This document shows positions 58,766 to 64,000 of a stretch of 64,000 bases of DNA, piece after piece; the stretch's first letter is position 1; the number at the start of each line of letters is the position of its first letter. Location of the stretch: contig NW_027052958.1 in assembly GCF_011386835.1 (NCBI RefSeq), positions 1-64,000 of the forward strand, given 5' to 3'. A model generated the notes under the pieces. That model searched no databases. It had not been told where the DNA came from and worked only from the letters and a program-made list of their open reading frames with translations. The translations under genes were made by a program, and so were the position numbers. Source of the DNA: Chrysemys picta bellii (Eukaryota; Chordata; Testudines; Emydidae).

Positions 58766-61540
58766 GTTTGAAGATATGCCGTGTTATTCACACCTCCTTT
58801 CTATTTGCCATGAATATAGTGAAGACAAGGTCATCAATGTAAATACAATCAATAAAGCGTGGCATATAACAAAGATCTGGGCATAATGGTAAACTTAAAA
58901 TTGTTGGTGTGATCAAATCTGTGATCTCATGCCAAGTGCTCATTAACTTGGTAAATAGAAATGAGGTAAATCTTCCCACTTTAATGCTCATCACAAATAT
59001 TTGATTATTTCTTGAAAGACCTGGCTGCCTAGAGCAGGGGGTGCGTGTGTGCGTGCATAGATGGATTACACACAAAAGCACTCAAAAGTTCGGATATGCT
59101 GGAATGAAGGCTCCTTGTCCCAATCTCTCTGTTCAGCCAGCCCCAGTTCTCTTCTCCTCCTCCTCTTAGCTCTGTGTCTTCTCTCAGTGTCTCCTACACA
59201 TTCCTTTCCCCGTACCCCCGCCTTCTCTCATAGTCTTCTAGCCCTAGCCTCGCCTACTGGCTCCCTGTCCTTGGCCCCCTCTCCTCACCCCCGTTCCAGT
59301 CCCAATCTTGGCATACTCCTTGTCCCAGTCTGCCCTCCCACCCTCCCACCCCCATTTGCCTTTTGTCCCATCTGCATTTGAGTCCAGTATCTTCCTCCAC
59401 CACCGTGCATGTGCACCAGCTTGGAGGGGTCATTAGGAGTACAGGAAAGAAAGGTTCCTGTCTCAGTTCTGGTGCTTGGCCCAAAGCAGCTGGGAAGAAC
59501 CGTTGCAGGGAAACTCTGGCGTTGACCCCTGTAGGCCTGGGTTGGAGCATATCAGTTGCTCTGTGAGGATGGCTCAGTGCTGTGTTTTCATATCCAGGAG
59601 CTGTGGGGGAAATGGCAGATGTGCAGTCACTCTGTGGGGAATAGCTCATGCGCAGTTTGGTTAGCACTAAGAGCTGTGCGAGATCCAAGTATACGCAGCG
59701 AGGATGAAATCTTCAGGGATTTTAGCTGCTAAAAATATAAGAATTCTCTCTGCTGAGCGTCTGTGAACTGTGATTTTTTTTCAAAGGCTTCTAATTTGGC
59801 CAAATTTGGGCAAGTTTTCCTGGGGATGGCAAAAAGCACATTCTCTGACACAAAGGCCACTCCCTGCCAAATGACAAGTCCCTGCTCCAACACATGGAGC
59901 TTTTCAAAGAAAAGTTGCCAGAATATTTTAATATGAGAAAAATGTAGATTTCCCTAGCCTTGCTCTTGGGAATAGCTTAACCATTTTGGCTGAAATTCTG
60001 CCTCTGTCCCCCACCCCCGATGAAAAAGAGCATGAGGCAGACATACAGCATGGAAAATTTCAGCCCAAGCAATTAAAGTTTGTAAAGTTATAAGCAGCAG
60101 ATAACAGGGTCTTGTAATGGGAGGAGACAGGTAACCTTAATAATAAATGATCCTACTAGCTTTGCCAGTAATATATGTTGGTAACAATTTTGTTTTTGCT
60201 GTTGCATTGCTGTGAACAACACATAAAATCATTCTTTAAGTAACAATCTCTACAAAAACAATCATGCTTCAACAAATTGTTTGAAGAGATATTCTGTTCC
60301 CAGAGTTTTCATTTTTTAGGGCCAGACCCTGAAGTCGTTTCTCAGTCCTTATGCAAACTTGATCTGATTTTTTTCCTTTGCTTTTAATTATTGAGGACAC
60401 TGGAATGAAAATTGATCTCATTCTTTAGAAGTTTTGGTACTGTACTTTGTCTTAATGCTTGTATTGTGATAACCTCAACCAGACCCTGGTAACTGCATGT
60501 CCACAATCGGAGATTTTGCCCATTGCTAGAAAAACACTGTTAGAGTGACGGAACAATTAGAGAGGTGGCACACTATCTCCACAACTCTTAGGTCTAAAAA
60601 GGAATGCTTCCACAGTGTCTGCTTTCAGTGGTAAAAATCATTTATTTTTAGACTTAGCCGTATATTTCTCAAGCTACTATTACAATTACGGAACTGTAAG
60701 GACTGTCTTCCCTTTTTCCACTTGACATCAACATTTTTACAGCTTTTATTTTGATAAATATCGGCGCTAGAAGGATAAGCCCTGATGCTCATCTCTCACA
60801 CAGGACCCACATCAGTGTAAGTGGGATGAGAATTGAGACCAATTACCTACACTATCAGAAGCTGTGGCATTTGGGATTTCAATTGTCGTGAAGCACACAT
60901 TTATAACTACTTAAGTTTTAACTAATTAATGCTAAAATCATGTCAGCATTTGGTGGGAAGTGCAGGGGAGACAAGGATGATTGTAATAGCAGTGGGGACT
61001 GGAATTTGAGATAACTCCAAAGGTATAAATATTGTGAAATTTTTTAACAGTTTTACAAAGCTAGTGTTGAACAGCAGAACATCTGGACAAGATATCCTCT
61101 GCAGGCCAGTGTAAATGCTTCAGGACAAAACAACTTTTTCAAGTGTTATTCTATTTACAGAATAAACTATAGGACATTTACAAATTCATTATGAAATATC
61201 AGTAATTAAACTTAAATTACATATCTCAAAATACAGTTCTGCAGATTAGTGATTGAGCAAGAATAGACTAGACAAGGAATTACTGTGTACTACTCCTTAG
61301 CTTTGCCTATACCTTGTTATATTATGTGACTTGCGATTTGTAAAACTTGAACGTGGTGAGGAGTAGGTAGTTGCTGTAAAGCATTCTGCACAGCACTGTT
61401 GTATTTTCAAAGTGATCAATATAAACACTGAAGATTCTTGCATTTAGCGGGTGTCTGCTAATTCATGGTATTTGGTTACTTGGAATGCGTCTCTCACTTT
61501 CTGCTGGTACTTAACAAGACTATTTTTTGTTGTGTTGCAG
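58766..61540. other. Last intron of the CENPF pseudogene
   Basis: AT-rich sequence with a C-rich tract at about 59,130-59,400 that makes long but low-complexity frames on both strands. A few gccaga-type hairpin relics (about 60,318) are visible. No exon was recognised. Confidence 0.55.
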
Positions 61541-61745
61541 GTAGATGATACTCAACAGTGCGAAGCAGAAACAGCTATTGAACCCATGGAATCTAGTTCA
61601 AGATCTTTGCATAAATGAACAACCCACAAAAACTGTTGCTCAGACCTCTAGGGAGAATATTAACACTCACAAAGGCAGATGTTCCTTGAGCACACAAACA
61701 TCACCTGAGCAAAATGAAGAAGGCCAAAACTGTATAATACTGTAA
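61541..61745 (+). pseudogene. CENPF: CENPF last coding exon, frameshifted, CaaX motif kept
   Basis: Acceptor gttgcag|GTA, then VDDTQQCEAETAIEPMESSS and RSLHK, then TGA at 61,616 after a 1-nt loss near 61,612. The other frame reads NEQPTKTVAQTSRENINTHK, then SLSTQTSPEQNEEGQNCIIL and a stop at 61,743. Known CENPF ends NCKVQ with a farnesylated Cys. Here the end is CIIL, still a CaaX form, though a final Leu would favour geranylgeranylation. Confidence 0.85.
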
Positions 61746-62017
61746 ACCTGAGTAGTATAAGGGCCCTACCGTCAATAAAACCCTAACCCTGCCTCTTGAC
61801 CCCTTTACCCTGCCCCTTGACCCCTTAAACCTCACCCACCTGTCACAGGAAGTCCCGCCCCAGGGGGTGTTAGTTCCGGGGTCAAGACGTCCACATGACC
61901 GGCAGCAAGGTGTGTCATGTGACCCTCCGCCTACGAACTCCTCCTCGGTATTGGTTTTACCCCGATAGGACCACCCTGAGAGGAGATTTGACCAGTCAGG
62001 GTGAGTCCTAGGGCGGG

Positions 62018-62476
62018 GTGACCTGTCCGGATGTGGGTCGTGTGACCCCTCTAAGAACTCCTCCCAACACCCTCTGCCAGTCAGAGTGCAGCACCATTAC
62101 CCCATATGTCCCAGCTCCGGGCAGAGGAGGCCATCTCTTACCAAGGACACGTGTTTTAGAAATTGTGGAAAGGCTGCTGAGCGGAAACATGGACTCCTTT
62201 CCCACCGCTGTGAGAACTTCAGACTTTGTTTTAGCCCCAAGCACCTTTGGACTTGTGTGGAGAAAGCGCTACATCCGTGACAGTCCCGAGGAGGACCCTT
62301 TGACTCAACCGTTGATGGATACGTTGGAATCCGACCCCGAAACCCTTGTGAGGCACCCCGATGAGTGTGACGGCCTCTCATTGTTCAACCCCCTAGAGGT
62401 GGAAGGCGATCATAGCTTAGGGGAGTCACCAGCTAACAAGCTGAACAGAAAAGACGTCGCTCAGGTAAATGAATGA
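62018..62476 (+). CDS. Unidentified open frame in left palindrome arm
   Basis: A 152-codon open frame beginning with GTG; the first in-frame ATG is at codon 58, so a conventional start is lacking. Residues include RTRVLEIVERLL, FGLVWRKRYIRDS and LVRHPDECDGLSLFNPLEVE; acidic residues are common. It ends GCTCAG|GTAAATGAATGA, so the last codons overlap a good splice donor and the frame might be an exon. I recognise no family. An equal-length frame sits in the other arm. Replacement changes outnumber silent ones by about the neutral ratio, so coding function is doubtful. Confidence 0.25.
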   Translation: MTCPDVGRVTPLRTPPNTLCQSECSTITPYVPAPGRGGHLLPRTRVLEIVERLLSGNMDSFPTAVRTSDFVLAPSTFGLVWRKRYIRDSPEEDPLTQPLMDTLESDPETLVRHPDECDGLSLFNPLEVEGDHSLGESPANKLNRKDVAQVNE

Positions 62477-62685
62477 TTAAGAAGCGACGGTCGAGGATGG
62501 GGTATAATGGGGCTAGGAACCAGGGATTGCGTAAATTAACAAGCAGCAGTGGGGTGCTTACACTGTTGCTTTTCTGAAAATCTCTCAACAGCTCGACGAT
62601 GCTGTGACGGTACCTCCCATAAGGCTTTAATTTGTTAATTTACGCAATCCCTGGTTCCTAGCCCCATTACACTCCATCCTCGACC

Positions 62686-63397
62686 CAGGGCCGGCTCCAT
62701 GCACCAGGCGACCAAGCACGTGCTTGGGGCGGCACCTTACAGCGAGGCGGCGCTAGGATTTTTATTTATTTATTTATTTTGGTTCAGCGGCGGGGCGCTC
62801 GGGGGGCTTGGCATGGCGCTCAGAGGGGGAGCAGGGTCTTGGCATGGCGTGTCGCTGGTAGAGGTGCGGGGGCTTCAGGCGGCGCGGCGCTTGGAGGGGG
62901 CGGGGCTTCGGGTGGCGCGGTGCCGAGGGCGCGGGGGCTTGCGCGGCGCACGGGGGGTGGGGCTTCGGGCAGCACAGCGCTCGGAGGGGGGGCAGGGGCT
63001 TGGCACGGCACTCGGAAGGGGCAGGGCTTCGGGCGGCATAGCGCTGGGGGAGCGGGGGCTTGCGCGGCTCTCCGGGGGTGGGGCTTTGGGCAGCATGACG
63101 TTCGGAGGGGCGAGGGCTTGGCGCGTCGGTCGGAGGGGGGGCAGGGTCTTGGCACGGCACGTCGCTGGGAGTGGGGGCGCGGCACTTGGAGAGGGCGGGG
63201 CTTCGGGCGGTGCGGCGCTGGGGGGCCAGGGGCTTGCTCGGGGGGTGGGGCTTCGGGCAGCGTGGTGCTGGGGGTGTGGGGATTTCAGCGGCGCTGGTCG
63301 GGGCGGGTTCAGCTGTGCGTCACTCACTGGGCGGGGTACGGCGGGGCGGCGCTCTTCTTTTTTGCCTGGGGCGGCAAAAAAGTTAGAGCCGGCCCTG
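62686..63397. mobile_element. hAT element, 712 bp, inserted in one palindrome arm
   Basis: Ends cagggccggctccatgcacc and the complement of cagggccggctctaac. Flanked by the exact 8-bp duplication cctcgacc (62,678-62,685 and 63,398-63,405). The interior is a GC-rich near-repeat (ggcgcggcgctcggagggg type), and its long frames on both strands come from this composition. It has no transposase. Confidence 0.93.
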
Positions 63398-63417
63398 CCT
63401 CGACCTTCGCTTCTTAA

Positions 63418-63876
63418 TCATTCATTTACCTGAGCAACGTCTTTTCCGTTCACCTTGCCCGCCGGTGACTCCTCCAAGCCATGATCACCTTCCACCTCTA
63501 GGGGGTTGAACAATGAGAGGCCGTCACACTCATCGGGGTGCCTCACAAGGGTTTTGGGGTTGGATTCCAACGTATCCATCAACGGTTGAGTCAAAAGGTC
63601 CTCCTTGGAACTGTCACTGATGTAGCGCTTTCTCCACACACGTCCAAAGGTGCTCAGGTCTAAAACAAAGTCCGAAGTTCTCACGGGGGTGGTAAAGGAG
63701 TCCACCTTTCTTCTCAGCAGCCTTTCCACAATTTCTAAAACACGTGTCCTTGGTAAGAGACGGCCTCTTCTGCCCGTAGCTGGGACTTCTGGGGTAATGG
63801 TGCTGCACTCTGACTGGCAGAGGGTATTGGGAGGAGTTCTTAGAGGGGTAACACGACCCACTTCCGAACAGGTCAC
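63418..63876 (-). CDS. Unidentified open frame in right palindrome arm
   Basis: Mirror copy of the frame at 62,018-62,476: also 152 codons from GTG, also ending in CAG|GTAAATGAATGA, about 82% identical in residues and without indels. Differences include RRKV for SGNM at residues 55-58 and EV for YV near 30. As with its partner, no family is recognised and no ATG start exists before the middle of the frame (the codon equivalent to Met58 is GTG here). Confidence 0.25.
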   Translation of the reverse strand: MTCSEVGRVTPLRTPPNTLCQSECSTITPEVPATGRRGRLLPRTRVLEIVERLLRRKVDSFTTPVRTSDFVLDLSTFGRVWRKRYISDSSKEDLLTQPLMDTLESNPKTLVRHPDECDGLSLFNPLEVEGDHGLEESPAGKVNGKDVAQVNE

Positions 63877-64000
63877 CCCGCCCTAGGACTCACCCTGACT
63901 GGTCAAATCTCCTCTCTGGGAGGTCCTATCAGGGCAAAACCCATGGTGATTGGTAGAGGGAAGTGGGAGGAGTTCTTACAGGGGTCACAGAAGGCACCTT

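Larger units (their letters stand above)
18260..61745 (+). pseudogene. CENPF: Non-processed CENPF pseudogene (overall extent)
   Basis: CENPF is a large farnesylated coiled-coil kinetochore protein, also a partner of microtubules and dynein regulators. Fourteen or more exons here match it in order on one strand, with introns and mostly recognisable splice sites, so it was copied as DNA. Breaks, given as first in-frame stops: TAA 18,284 (shift), TGA 20,799 (shift), TAG 26,309 (nonsense, where the homologue has Gln), TGA 27,642, TAA 29,105, TAG 31,778, TAA 54,342 and TGA 61,616 (all shifts). One exon after 31,818 is missing. The giant coiled-coil exon is reduced to about 165 bp, and exons between 54,359 and 57,215 are absent. 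Several shifts lie in A-runs, where assembly error is conceivable, but the nonsense codon and missing exons are not explained that way. No promoter is visible because a CR1 copy ends 80 bp upstream. Confidence 0.9.
61760..64000. repeat. Large palindrome, interrupted by a hAT element
   Basis: Left arm about 61,906-62,542; right arm 62,632-62,685 continued at 63,406-64,000 (window end). The arms are reverse complements at about 92% over the open-frame part, with a small gap near 61,945. The loop is 62,543-62,631. Outside the left arm are agggccctacc (61,760) and two 20-bp near-copies (accctgcctcttgacccctt and its C variant) at 61,786-61,826. The right arm runs off the window, so the total size is unknown. 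It has no transposase and could be a fold-back transposon, a long-terminal-inverted-repeat element or a local inverted duplication. Confidence 0.85.

Noticed and set aside
61780..61826. Interstitial telomere repeat
   Set aside because: Only one ccctaaccct is present; the rest is a different 21-bp period tandem.
62699..63433. A 244-codon + strand frame and several - strand frames, up to 150 codons
   Set aside because: All lie in the GC-rich near-repeat of the hAT element at 62,686-63,397; residue content is low-complexity and the frames span the insertion boundary.

Overview
This is a window of vertebrate nuclear DNA, most likely from a turtle or a close sauropsid. The evidence is the repeat population: CR1 LINEs ending in the ATTCTATG-type tail, DIRS-like and Penelope-like retroelements, many non-autonomous hAT and Harbinger elements with target-site duplications (TSDs), and MIR/L2-like relics. 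Coding sequence is split into short exons separated by long repeat-rich introns. No bacterial gene organisation is present.

Layout. Positions 1-13,880 hold a candidate alternative 5' exon of KCNK2 (2723-2885) in a field of DNA transposons, plus a DIRS-like retroelement (about 8.7-10.7 kb). An intact KCNK2 (TREK-1) exon encoding the cytoplasmic N-terminus and first transmembrane helix is at 13,880-14,190. Two CR1 copies and a hAT element follow. From 18,260 to 61,745 on the same strand lie intron-separated exons homologous to CENPF (centromere protein F). This copy is broken: seven frameshifts, one in-frame TAG, at least one missing exon early on, loss of nearly all of the giant coiled-coil exon and of exons near the C-terminal end. 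Many exons still have usable splice sites, and the last one still ends in a prenylation-type CIIL motif. It is read here as a non-processed CENPF pseudogene.

Context. As I recall, CENPF lies upstream of KCNK2 in human 1q41, both on the same strand. Here a KCNK2 5' exon precedes the CENPF copy, so a local duplication placed it inside a KCNK2 intron or behind a partial KCNK2 copy. Later insertions in its introns include DIRS-like, Penelope-like, LTR-like and hAT elements.

The right end (about 61.76-64.0 kb) is a large palindrome beginning about 14 bp after the CENPF stop. Its arms carry mirrored 152-codon open frames of unknown nature. A 712-bp hAT element with a perfect 8-bp TSD interrupts one arm. 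The palindrome runs past the window edge and is the least explained structure here.
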